Assembly (NCBI RefSeq): GCF_040219335.1
Contig: NZ_JAVJSQ010000029.1
Location: 310,001 to 374,000 of the forward strand
Origin: Gimesia sp.
GTDB lineage: Bacteria > Planctomycetota > Planctomycetia > Planctomycetales > Planctomycetaceae
Length of the DNA: 64,000 bases
Direction: 5' to 3'
The notes below the pieces were generated by a model that was not told the DNA's origin, searched no databases, and worked only from the letters and a program-made list of their open reading frames with translations. The position numbers and the translations under genes are program-made. Below are positions 17,481 through 25,967 of this stretch, piece after piece; the stretch's first letter is position 1; each line of letters begins with the position of its first letter.

Positions 17481-20051
17481 TTACTCCTGAACGACTTCGA
17501 CTTCCTGATCCATGGTTTCAAAGTGCTTCTGGACGTTGTACTTCGCCAGCAGATCTTTGCCCCAGTTCTGGATTGTCTGCACCTGCTCCTGCTGGGCCAT
17601 CGGCAGGTAAGGTGAGAAGAAGAAGAACAGGTCCGTTTTCAGGAATTCCTGGTACATCGCAGTCTGGCCGCCCGGTGTGGACGGAATCCGGTTGATGACT
17701 TTGACCACGTAGCAGATCGACTTGTCGGCATTCAGAGCCACGCCCACATCCCCTTCCTGCATGTTGTCGAAGACCTGTTCCATGAAGTCGTTGCCGGCTC
17801 CATCGATGGCAGAGATCGTCGAGAGTTCAGGCCGGGGGAAAGCGAACGGGTTGCTTGCACCGGCGGTTGAGGTCCGCATCCAGCTGAAGGATTCGGTGGT
17901 CTGCGTTAACAGTTCCGTTCCCTCTTTTTTACCGGTGATGGTCTGCCCCTTCAGAGCAGTCTGCATGTCTTCGTCTTTCGCTTTGGTGATCAAAGCCTTG
18001 AGTTCTTCTGCCCGTTTCTGAGCCAGCGGACGGGCTTTTTCAGTTTTGATCTGGGCAATGATCTCCTGCTTGATTTCCGGATCGTCGAACTTGGGTACCA
18101 TTGTGTCGGTATGAGCGACTTTCCAGTAAGAAATCAAAGCACTGGAGAAGGAATCTTCCGCTTCGAAAGTCGTGTAAAGCTGATCCATGGGGGTACCGAA
18201 CAGCTGCTCGAGCACGGTTCGCGGCTGCGCCGTGAATTCATTCAGGGTGGGCTCACGTGCGGTACCCAGCGGGTATTTCTCAGACTCCATGAGTTCCCGG
18301 GCGGTCATCATGGGGGTGATGTTATACACGAGCTTGTTCTTGGCTGCATAGCTCTTGAGCTGCTCGGTGATCTCCTTTGGGGTCGGAGGATTCTCACCAG
18401 TAGCAGGACTGTTGATCTTGTAGCTCAAGTCATTCATGAAGGTCGCGGCTGCGTTGTTCTTCTGCTGCATCAGCTCGAGAGTGCGTTCCCGCAGCAGCTG
18501 ATCGCGAATTTCACTTTTCAACTCATCGTTGAGTGGACGGTAAGGTTCCAGCGGAGGAGCAGCCGTCGTCGCACTTTCCGGTTGAGAGTCTGCCGGTTTG
18601 TCAGCAGGTTTCTCAGCTGGCTGTGCTGGTTTGCTTTCAGGCTTCGCAGCTGGTTTGGCAGGCTTATCAGCTGGCTTCGTTTCTGCAGCGGGAGCCGTTT
18701 CTTTTTTCGCAGGTTCCTTGGCTGCAGACTCTTTCTTGGCAGGCTGCTTTTCATCCAGCAGTGCTACGAAAATTGTCTGGTTGGAATCGAGAGCACTTGT
18801 TTTGTCTTTCGATTCTGTTTTGGGTTTCTCTGCTTCCGGTTTCGCTTCGGGCTTGAGTTTTTCCTCAGCCTTGGGAGCCGGTGTTTTGGCTTTCTCTGCC
18901 GAACCAGCCTTGGGAGCCTCTGGCTTCGCAGGTGCTTTCTCTTCAGCAGCTGGTTTAGGTGCAACAGGTTTAGGTGCTTCGACCGGTTGATCTCCCTGCG
19001 GAGCGACAGGAGCTCCCGGGAAGTTCATGTTCGGATCGTTGGGAATCGGATTATTTTTGTAAAGCGTTTCCTTGTTCTCTTCGTAGAACGCTTTGATCTC
19101 TGCTTCTGTAACAGCCTTTACCTGCTTTTCGGTCTCTTCGTAGTCGGCCAGCAGGTATTCGACTTTCACTTTGGGAGGCTGCAGCAGCCCCGGTGCTCCC
19201 GGACCTTTTTCGTTGGGCATGACCGCTTTGTAATTTTCGTAGAATGCCTTCATCTCGGCTTCAGTCGGTTCGGCGATCTCTTTCTTGAAATCTTCGACCG
19301 GCAGGGCTGCCACTTCCAGTTCTTCGCGTACGTTGAATTTCTGATAGAAGTTCCAGTACTGATCCGGGGTCAGCGAGACTTCAGGGCTCTTCAGTTGGAA
19401 GGCGAGACGGGCCTTGAGCTGGTCCCGCAGGATTTCATAGATCCGGCCCTGGGTGACACCCAGTTGCTGGCAGACCCGTTTGAAAGCGTCCTGGCTCAGT
19501 TTGTTATTGGTATAGCGTGAGATGTAATTGGAAACGGCATCGTCAGAGACCACCAGTTGCATCTGGTCTGCTTCTTTACGGAGCAGGAATTCCAGAATCA
19601 TGTCGTCTTCGGTGCTCTGCACAAAGGGGAAACCGAACAAGGCACCCTGCGGCACCCGTGCGCTCTGCATTTCTTCTTCAGTGAGTGAAGCGAAATACGA
19701 CTGGGCAACGAACTGATTGGCGATCTGTCGGTTTTGCAGCATGATCTGGTACTGCTGCTGGTCGATTTCGCCTGCGGTGGAGGTTACGACATTCGCGGTT
19801 CCCATCCGGGGCATGTACATGTAGCCCAGCAGAAAGCCGACCACGACTCCGACGGCGGCAAACTCTTTTCCTTTACCACGGTCTTTTCCCAGGAACCAGA
19901 ATAAAGGTCCCACGAAGAGCATGCCCAGGATCGGCGGGACCTGGTCTGCATTCATCTGGCCCAGCACGATAAATGCGAACATGGCCAGAATGGTCAGGGG
20001 GACCATTAATACTTTTTGATTTTTACGAAACAATTCCAGTGGCGAGGCCAT
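17481..20051 (-). CDS. PpiD/SurA-like membrane-anchored chaperone
   Basis: Start at 20051 (MASPLELFRKNQK) is chosen over an ATG 24 nt upstream because AAGGAA sits at the right distance. The N-terminus has hydrophobic helices (VPLTILAMFAFIVLGQ, ILGMLFVGPLFWFLG, FAAVGVVVGFLLGYMYM), then a SurA_N-like helical domain (residues about 95-250: VSDDAVSNYISRYTNN, RVCQQLGVTQGRIYEILRDQ). The middle carries a Lys/Pro/Ala-rich disordered insert of about 150 residues, and the C-terminal part resembles PpiD-type sequence (AVVKV-like strand CYVVKVINRIP). It probably assists folding of exported proteins. A catalytic parvulin domain is not clear, so isomerase activity is uncertain. Confidence 0.75.
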   Translation of the reverse strand: MASPLELFRKNQKVLMVPLTILAMFAFIVLGQMNADQVPPILGMLFVGPLFWFLGKDRGKGKEFAAVGVVVGFLLGYMYMPRMGTANVVTSTAGEIDQQQYQIMLQNRQIANQFVAQSYFASLTEEEMQSARVPQGALFGFPFVQSTEDDMILEFLLRKEADQMQLVVSDDAVSNYISRYTNNKLSQDAFKRVCQQLGVTQGRIYEILRDQLKARLAFQLKSPEVSLTPDQYWNFYQKFNVREELEVAALPVEDFKKEIAEPTEAEMKAFYENYKAVMPNEKGPGAPGLLQPPKVKVEYLLADYEETEKQVKAVTEAEIKAFYEENKETLYKNNPIPNDPNMNFPGAPVAPQGDQPVEAPKPVAPKPAAEEKAPAKPEAPKAGSAEKAKTPAPKAEEKLKPEAKPEAEKPKTESKDKTSALDSNQTIFVALLDEKQPAKKESAAKEPAKKETAPAAETKPADKPAKPAAKPESKPAQPAEKPADKPADSQPESATTAAPPLEPYRPLNDELKSEIRDQLLRERTLELMQQKNNAAATFMNDLSYKINSPATGENPPTPKEITEQLKSYAAKNKLVYNITPMMTARELMESEKYPLGTAREPTLNEFTAQPRTVLEQLFGTPMDQLYTTFEAEDSFSSALISYWKVAHTDTMVPKFDDPEIKQEIIAQIKTEKARPLAQKRAEELKALITKAKDEDMQTALKGQTITGKKEGTELLTQTTESFSWMRTSTAGASNPFAFPRPELSTISAIDGAGNDFMEQVFDNMQEGDVGVALNADKSICYVVKVINRIPSTPGGQTAMYQEFLKTDLFFFFSPYLPMAQQEQVQTIQNWGKDLLAKYNVQKHFETMDQEVEVVQE

Positions 20052-20315
20052 GCTGTTTCCTTCTTGAGTCTGCAAGTCGAACGAAATCGATTTCCTGTCG
20101 TCAGTTTCCGGAAGAACAGGGTTACCCCGGTGCCCTCCGGCGGGATTCGTATCTCCCGTTCGGAAAAGAGTTTTCCGTTTAATCCATGTGTTGTAATTTA
20201 TTCCGGCAATTCGTGAAAGTCTTCTCTGAAAGAATCCTGCGGTTTCCCACCTGATCTTACGCCGAAAACAGCCCGTTTGGGGATCACGATCCGCTGTGAA
20301 AAAATAATTACAGGC
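20052..20315. other. divergent intergenic region, no gene seen
   Basis: Region between the PpiD-like gene and topA. Apart from the PpiD ribosome site at the left edge and the topA promoter candidate at 20316-20344, nothing is recognised. Confidence 0.5.
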
Positions 20316-20344
20316 TTGACAGGGACTTTTATCGCGGTTATGGA
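20316..20344 (+). promoter_or_regulatory. sigma-70-like promoter candidate for topA
   Basis: A perfect -35 box TTGACA (20316-20321), a 17-bp spacer and a weaker -10 box TATGGA (20339-20344) lie 140 nt upstream of topA. This is a motif match only. Confidence 0.5.
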
Positions 20345-20483
20345 TTGCCGGATGAAATTGATCAAAGGAATCCGCAGCAACGATTCAAAACAGTCTCTGT
20401 CAGAAGTACATTGAGCCGCGTATTGTAGCCGGGAGAGCTCTGGTGACAAGGTTGACGTCGGTTTTCCAGGAAGGATAGATCTG

Positions 20484-23195
20484 GTGGCAAAGAAAAAGCT
20501 GAAAGCTTTGGTGATCGTGGAATCACCTGCCAAGGCGAAGAAAATCGGCAGCTATTTAGGCAGTGATTATAAGGTACTGGCCAGCATGGGCCATGTGCGC
20601 GACCTGCCCGCCAAAGCTTCCGATGTTCCTTCCGAATTCAAGAAGAAACACAAATGGGCCACCCTCGGGGTCAATGTTGAATCGGAATTCGAACCCTATT
20701 ACCTGGTTCCCAAGGAAAAAAAGAAGACGGTCAAAGAACTCAAAGATGCTTTAAAGGACGCTGAAGAGCTGATTCTCGCGACCGACGAAGACCGCGAAGG
20801 AGAAAGCATCGGCTGGCATCTCACCGAGCTGCTCAAACCCAAAGTGCCTGTAAAACGCATGGTTTTCTCGGAAATCACCGAAGAAGCCATCAAGGAAGCC
20901 ATCGAAAATCCACGTGAACTCGACCTGAACCTGGTTTCCGCACAGGAAACCCGCCGGGTCCTCGACCGTCTGTATGGGTTTACACTGAGTCCCCTACTGT
21001 GGAAAAAAGTTTCCCGCGGACTCTCCGCCGGTCGCGTGCAGTCTGTCGCGGTTCGTATCCTGGTTCAGCGGGAACTGGAACGACTGGCGTTCCGCAGCGG
21101 TACCTACTGGGACCTGAAAGCCCTGCTCAAAACTGACGAAGGCGCCGAATTCGAATCGATGCTGATGACCGTCGGCGGTAAGAAAGTCGCCAGTGGTAAA
21201 GACTTCGACGAATCCACCGGGAAACTCAAAGAGGGCGCCGATGTCCTGCTGCTCAACGAACAGCAGACCGAAGAACTCCTGGAACGCGTTCAAAAATCGG
21301 ACTGGACCGTCACCTCCGTCGAACAGCGGATGCAGTCACGCAAACCTCCCGCACCGTTCACCACCAGTACGCTGCAACAGGAGGGGAACCGGAAGCTGAA
21401 CATGTCGGCCCGGGAAACCATGCAGGTCGCCCAGCGGCTCTACGAAGACGGTCACATTACTTACATGCGTACTGACAGTGTGAACCTCTCCAACGAAGCG
21501 ATCACGAGTGCCCGTCAGCGGATTGAAGATCTCTACGGTCAGGATTACCTCAGCCAGGACATCCGCCGCTTCGAGACCAGTTCCAAGGGGGCTCAGGAAG
21601 CACACGAAGCGATCCGTCCCGCAGGTAAACTGATGAAAACCGCTGAGGAACTGAACCTCAAAGGACAACAGGCTAAGCTGTACGCCATGATCTGGAAACG
21701 GACGATGGCCACCCAGATGGAAGAAGCCCGCCTCCGCTTCCAGACCGTTACGATTACAGCAGACGACGCTGAATTCCGGGCTACCGGCCGCCATGTCGAG
21801 TTCCCCGGTTTCTTCCGTGCCTACGTGGAAGGGGTCGACGATCCCGAAGCTGCACTGGACGACAGTGAATCCATGCTGCCGCCACTGGAAGAAAATCAGA
21901 AGCTGGATCCCAGCCAGGTCGAACCGCTCAAGCACGAAACCAAACCCCCCGCGCGGTACACGGAAGCCACGATTGTCCGCAAGATGGAAAGCGAAGGGGT
22001 GGGCCGTCCGAGTACCTACGCCTCCATTATCAGTACTATTCAGGACCGGGGCTACGTCAACAAATCAGGTAGTCAGCTCGTTCCGACCTTCACCGCGCTG
22101 GCGGTCACGCGACTCCTGGAAAAGTTTTTCCCGAACCTGGTCGACCTGCAGTTCACCGCTGCCATGGAACAGGAACTGGACGACATCGCTGTCGGCGAAG
22201 GGGATCGTCTGCCTTATCTGAATCACTTCTACCGGGGTAAGGAAGGGCTCGACGAGCAGGTCAAAACCAAGGAAGAGACCATCGATGCCCGCGAAATCTG
22301 TACGCTGGATCTGGATGGCATCGAGTCTGCAGTGCGTGTCGGTCGTTACGGACCGTACGTTACCGATGAAAACGTGGAAGAGCCCGTATCGGCATCCATT
22401 CCCGAAAACATCGCCCCGGCTGACCTGACCAACGAACTGGCTCAGAAACTGATTCGCCAGAAGAGCGAAGGTCCCAAGGCACTGGGGATGCACCCCGAAG
22501 AAAATTCACCCATTTACAAGTTGCACGGCCCGTTTGGACCGTACCTGCAGCTGGGCGATGTGACCGAAGACGGCCCCAAGCCAAAACGGGTCAGTATTCC
22601 GAAAACCGTGGACCCGGATGACGTCGACCTCGATCAAGCTCTGAAATACCTGAGCCTGCCCCGTTTCCTGGGTGAGCATCCCGAGACCGGTAAGAAGGTC
22701 AACGCAGGCATCGGACGCTTCGGTCCCTACGTCCTGCATGACAAGGTTTATAAATCACTGACCAAAGATGACGACGTGCTGACCATCGAACTGGATCGTG
22801 CGGTCGAACTGCTCAAGCAGGCCCGCCGGCGCAGTGCCCCGACTCCCATTCGCGAACTGGGTAAACATCCCGAGGACGAAGAACAGGTCGCCATCTTCGA
22901 TGGTCGTTACGGACCTTACGTGAAACACGGAAAGATCAATGCCACGATTCCCAAGGAATACGAGGTCGAAAACGTAACCCTGGAACAGGCCGTCGAATGG
23001 CTGGAAGCCAAAGCGGCTAAGAAGGGCATCAAGAAAAAGGCGAAGAAAGCCACCAAGAAGAAGACGGCGACCAAAAAATCAGCCGCAAAGAAGACTACGA
23101 AAAAAGCAGCTGCCAAGAAAAAGACGACCAAGAAAAAAGCCGCCAAAAAAGCGACTAAGAAGAAAGCTGCTGAGAAAAAAGAGGACGACGAATAG
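20484..23195 (+). CDS. topA: DNA topoisomerase I with Lys/Ala-rich C-terminal tail
   Basis: Type IA topoisomerase (903 residues) that relaxes negatively supercoiled DNA. The GTG start follows a strong AGGAAGGA ribosome site. The TOPRIM domain opens with VIVESPAKAKKI and holds the acidic triad TDEDREGESI; the active-site tyrosine is in HITYMRTDSVNLS; MESEGVGRPSTYA is also diagnostic. Instead of zinc fingers the C-terminus has repeated topo_C_Rpt-like modules (GRYGPYV, GPFGPYLQ, GRFGPYVLHD, GRYGPYVKHG) and then about 60 residues of KKA/KKT repeats like a histone H1 tail. The gene after it is convergent with 4 nt between stop codons. Confidence 0.97.
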   Translation: MAKKKLKALVIVESPAKAKKIGSYLGSDYKVLASMGHVRDLPAKASDVPSEFKKKHKWATLGVNVESEFEPYYLVPKEKKKTVKELKDALKDAEELILATDEDREGESIGWHLTELLKPKVPVKRMVFSEITEEAIKEAIENPRELDLNLVSAQETRRVLDRLYGFTLSPLLWKKVSRGLSAGRVQSVAVRILVQRELERLAFRSGTYWDLKALLKTDEGAEFESMLMTVGGKKVASGKDFDESTGKLKEGADVLLLNEQQTEELLERVQKSDWTVTSVEQRMQSRKPPAPFTTSTLQQEGNRKLNMSARETMQVAQRLYEDGHITYMRTDSVNLSNEAITSARQRIEDLYGQDYLSQDIRRFETSSKGAQEAHEAIRPAGKLMKTAEELNLKGQQAKLYAMIWKRTMATQMEEARLRFQTVTITADDAEFRATGRHVEFPGFFRAYVEGVDDPEAALDDSESMLPPLEENQKLDPSQVEPLKHETKPPARYTEATIVRKMESEGVGRPSTYASIISTIQDRGYVNKSGSQLVPTFTALAVTRLLEKFFPNLVDLQFTAAMEQELDDIAVGEGDRLPYLNHFYRGKEGLDEQVKTKEETIDAREICTLDLDGIESAVRVGRYGPYVTDENVEEPVSASIPENIAPADLTNELAQKLIRQKSEGPKALGMHPEENSPIYKLHGPFGPYLQLGDVTEDGPKPKRVSIPKTVDPDDVDLDQALKYLSLPRFLGEHPETGKKVNAGIGRFGPYVLHDKVYKSLTKDDDVLTIELDRAVELLKQARRRSAPTPIRELGKHPEDEEQVAIFDGRYGPYVKHGKINATIPKEYEVENVTLEQAVEWLEAKAAKKGIKKKAKKATKKKTATKKSAAKKTTKKAAAKKKTTKKKAAKKATKKKAAEKKEDDE

Positions 23196-23199
23196 TCGC

Positions 23200-24009
23200 T
23201 CAGGCGGACGCCTTCGACTGATCGGTGTCCGCCTCGGCAGGCGTTGTCTCGCTCTCGAGTTTCTCAGCACAGTTTTTACGGTCCGCTGCTTCAACTTCGG
23301 ATTCATCCAGGTCGAATTCTTCTATCAGTTCCCGTCGCCGCTGGTTGACCTGGCGGTCAAATTCTGAAAGCACATCCAACGCGCGATCGCGTGAGGTCAC
23401 CAGGCCAATGATCAGATACTGGGCGATCGCCATGCCGTAACAGACCCAACCCACGGTATCGACGGCGATCGCAGACAGGATTGCAAAGACGGGTGACGAA
23501 CGATTGATATGCTGGCAGACAAAACCTTTAAGAATGGCTCGCCATTTTTCTTTCAGCTCACGCCAGATTCCGTACTCCCGGGATAACTCCAGTTTCGGGG
23601 GGCCAGGGTGAATAATCGAGAACAGTTCCTGGTCGGGCATCACTTCAATCACACCAATCACCAGCATGATCCGGAAACCCATTAGAACCGGATTGCTACT
23701 CTCCTCGGGTTGCACATTGGGCAGCCAGGAGAAGAGCGCTGCTTCCATGTTTTTGGTTGCAACCAGCAGCAGCAGAGAACCACGAAACCACTGTTCCAGG
23801 TCTTTCTCGAGCTCTTCATCAATTTCCTGAACCCGTACGACCTTGTTCATGAACAGATGAAAAACAGGAATTGCGATCAGCCCCACAAAGAAACGTGTTA
23901 AAGGTTTCAACACGTTTCGCAGGTAGGGAAACATGGGGCTTAAATAGGAAAACAGGATTCTGATCAATCCACCCACAGCAAATCCAATCTGGTCGAAGGG
24001 CGTCAGCAT
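23200..24009 (-). CDS. polytopic membrane protein of unknown function
   Basis: A 269-residue protein with about five hydrophobic stretches (IGFAVGGLIRILFSYL, LTRFFVGLIAIPVFHLFM, GSLLLLVATKNMEAALFSW, FRIMLVIGVIEVMP, CYGMAIAQYLIIGLV) and a charged, acidic C-terminal tail (DLDESEVEAADRK). No known catalytic motif is visible. It is downstream of the retron RT on the same strand, 145 nt away and past a possible terminator, and convergent with topA. Because some retrons carry transmembrane effectors, it deserves a look as a partner, but its composition is that of the surrounding housekeeping genes, so a general planctomycete membrane protein is more likely. Confidence 0.6.
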   Translation of the reverse strand: MLTPFDQIGFAVGGLIRILFSYLSPMFPYLRNVLKPLTRFFVGLIAIPVFHLFMNKVVRVQEIDEELEKDLEQWFRGSLLLLVATKNMEAALFSWLPNVQPEESSNPVLMGFRIMLVIGVIEVMPDQELFSIIHPGPPKLELSREYGIWRELKEKWRAILKGFVCQHINRSSPVFAILSAIAVDTVGWVCYGMAIAQYLIIGLVTSRDRALDVLSEFDRQVNQRRRELIEEFDLDESEVEAADRKNCAEKLESETTPAEADTDQSKASA

Positions 24010-24057
24010 GAATTCGTCTCCCTGCTGATTAGAACGAACGATTCTTCAGCAGGGATC

Positions 24058-24102
24058 AAAAAAAGGCCTCGAAAAACCGGATTGGCAACTGAGACCGGGC
24101 CT
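24058..24102 (-). terminator. weak terminator candidate after the retron RT
   Basis: On the minus strand an imperfect stem (24098-24102 with 24065-24069, plus an inner CCGG pairing) is followed by seven T residues (A-run at 24058-24064). If real, it separates the retron from the membrane protein gene. Confidence 0.35.
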
Positions 24103-24154
24103 CTATTATGTCGCATAAAGCGTCACTGAGACAAGGCAGATTCGCGTGTTGCGC

Positions 24155-25432
24155 TTACCAGCGAATCTGTTCGTAGAGATGCAGTAACCGCTGACCACGA
24201 TTTGGGTTGAGCTGCTGCACATGAGCAATTTTGCCTCGCAGATGATTTGCAAAATCAGGATGTTGTTCCCGGTTTTGCGTCTCCGGACCCTGGCGGATGC
24301 AATTCGTGAGAATCGCTTTCAGACGGTCAAATTCCTTGCGGGAGACATTCGTGTGTTCGTTCACAACAACGCCCGTGACGGTCTGCCGCTGGTTGTTTCT
24401 GATTACCCGCCGTTTCGACAGATTCACCTGAAAGCGTTCCGAACGGATCACCTGCTGGACCAGCGGGATGAACACCTTCAGCGAACGCAGAAATGCCTCC
24501 GACCCCGAGAAGGTCAGGTCGTCTGCATAGCGTGTGTAATCGGCTCCAAAAGATCGTGCCAGTCCTGACAGTCGTACGTCCAGTGAGTAGGCTGACAGAT
24601 TCGCCAGAGCAGGGGACGTTGGTGCCCCTTGTGGCAGGTGACGTGACAGATAGGGAAGCAGCGGCCGCAGCGTCCCATCGGGAAAGGGCAGGTTCGCCGG
24701 GATCGCTGAAGTCGTCAGACGCGCCAGCCAGAGGGCAGCTTCCCGGCAGTAACCCAGGCTGCGAAAAATTGAAACCACGCGCGAGAACTTCACGCTCGCA
24801 TAGAAGTTTTCCAGGTCGAATTTCAACACCACCCGTTTGCCTGCATGCGGTCGGGCATTGGTCACGGGGGAATGCCCCGAGACAAACCCGTGTGCACTAT
24901 GGTGCATGGGGATCCGGCTTAATATTTCCTGTTGGATCTGCTGCTGCGCCATTTTGATGAATGGACGCGGCGCTTCAATCAGCCGGAACCCGTTCCGTTT
25001 GGGCAACCAGCGATAAGTGTAGTGCGACTCATTCACATCTTCTGGGCCGTCGCTGTGATTGTAACGATGCGTCAGCCAGGCGAGTTTTCCCAGCGGAATT
25101 TCCAGCCACTGTGCCAGTTCCAATGGCGTCGCAAACTGAGGCAGGTCATGACGGCTTAACTGCTCTGCATCCGTATCCTGGGTCATGTCAAAATAATGAC
25201 CAGTCATCGCACCGTAGCGGGCGAGCTCGTAGGGAGGCGCAGGGACCTCTTCAACAATATATTCAGTCCGTGGTCGTCTCTTGGGATAGCGGAGCGGATG
25301 CAGACGGACGGGGCGTCGCTTCTGAGGTGGTTCGTGGGGGGCCGGCTCGGGGACAGGATCGGGAGCCGCTGCCTGACCGGAGCGGTCGGGAGGGGACCCG
25401 AAGAGCTGGCGAATAAAATCAAATAAGCCCAT
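24155..25432 (-). CDS. retron reverse transcriptase
   Basis: A 425-residue RT of the retron class. After a Pro/Arg-rich N-terminal extension (residues 1-95), the order is LELAQWLEI (103-111), the finger segment LPKRNGFRLIEAP (143-155), SPVTNARPH (188-196), catalytic motif A VVLKFDLENFYASV with Asp206, LPQGAPTSPALANL (266-279), motif C YTRYADDLTFSG with Asp304 and Asp305, and the retron-specific VTG at 352-354. Retron RTs use these to prime on a specific G in their own RNA and make branched msDNA. There is no maturase or endonuclease domain (against a group II intron) and no DGR-type SQ motif. Directly upstream on the same strand lies a fitting msr-msd RNA (25492-25671). A TTA-rich leader with AGG precedes the ATG. 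Confidence 0.93.
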   Translation of the reverse strand: MGLFDFIRQLFGSPPDRSGQAAAPDPVPEPAPHEPPQKRRPVRLHPLRYPKRRPRTEYIVEEVPAPPYELARYGAMTGHYFDMTQDTDAEQLSRHDLPQFATPLELAQWLEIPLGKLAWLTHRYNHSDGPEDVNESHYTYRWLPKRNGFRLIEAPRPFIKMAQQQIQQEILSRIPMHHSAHGFVSGHSPVTNARPHAGKRVVLKFDLENFYASVKFSRVVSIFRSLGYCREAALWLARLTTSAIPANLPFPDGTLRPLLPYLSRHLPQGAPTSPALANLSAYSLDVRLSGLARSFGADYTRYADDLTFSGSEAFLRSLKVFIPLVQQVIRSERFQVNLSKRRVIRNNQRQTVTGVVVNEHTNVSRKEFDRLKAILTNCIRQGPETQNREQHPDFANHLRGKIAHVQQLNPNRGQRLLHLYEQIRW

Positions 25433-25491
25433 TCGAATAACCTGGAGTCAGTTCAATGCTATGCGGATCAAAAGCGGGTCAGCGCAAAACA

Positions 25492-25671
25492 ATGGCCAGC
25501 GGGCCGCACAACCCATCCTGTGACGAAGTGTTGCAACGAAAATGGTCTTTCGTTGCGACACTTCACCTGTCGTAGTCTGGTCAATTCTTCTCCCGCGGGG
25601 TATCCCCGCAGTGCTCTGAGAAATCGGTCAGGATTCATTCAGAGTCAGAGCTTGTGCGACCCACTGCCCAT
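25492..25671 (-). ncRNA. retron msr-msd non-coding RNA
   Basis: Read on the minus strand, 5' to 3'. a1 (25671-25652) pairs with a2 (25511-25492): 19 of 20 positions pair, two as G-U that would be A-C on the opposite strand, one G-G mismatch. The base after a1 is G (25651) in an AAGC context, the expected 2'-branch site. msr stem-loop 1: 25650-25645 (or the repeat of the same hexamer at 25644-25639) with 25619-25614. msr stem-loop 2: 25611-25604 with 25600-25593, 8 bp with a 3-nt loop. msd hairpin: 25564-25548 with 25541-25525, 17 bp with a single mismatch and a 6-nt loop. The RNA ends 59 nt before the RT start. Size, order and spacing all fit known retrons. No homologue search was possible. 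Confidence 0.85.
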
Positions 25672-25681
25672 CTGACTGCAA

Positions 25682-25709
25682 ATCGTATCCTTTTCGTGAG
25701 ATGCGTCAA
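25682..25709 (-). promoter_or_regulatory. sigma-70-like promoter for the retron RNA
   Basis: On the minus strand a -35 box TTGACG (25709-25704), a 16-bp spacer and a -10 box TACGAT (25687-25682) place the transcription start at about 25675, i.e. just before the a1 segment at 25671. The fit between predicted start and RNA 5' end supports both calls. It would drive ncRNA and RT as one transcript. Confidence 0.6.
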
Positions 25710-25967
25710 TGTTAAGTCCATTGAATTCAGGTCTCCCCCTGATTTTTCGTGCAGGAAATCTGTACCCTAAACTGTGTGGACCGGGTCAAATACAGTCAAT
25801 TTGTCCGATTTTGGACATCCAAACTGCAATTGCCCTGTTTTCAGGACCTGACTACAGTGCCGCCGCCGGTCCGGACCATGCAGGAGTGCATTTCTGTTGA
25901 CCAGTCGATATGCTGTCCTCTAAACCGGATTGAAACTTCCACTCCGGGATCAATACAACAATAGAAA
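25710..25967. other. intergenic region between retron and M50 protease
   Basis: About 260 bp upstream of the plus-strand protease gene. No ORF with protein-like features, no repeat and no clear integration site (no tRNA, no flanking direct repeat) was seen. Confidence 0.45.

Noticed and set aside
18111-19520. 469-residue plus-strand open frame
   Set aside because: Antisense shadow of the PpiD-like gene; Phe/Arg/Leu-rich composition without motif.
24155-25432. Group II intron maturase or diversity-generating retroelement RT
   Set aside because: No maturase, HNH or intron RNA is seen, the protein has the retron VTG motif and QGAPTSP motif rather than a DGR SQ motif, and the upstream RNA fits msr-msd.
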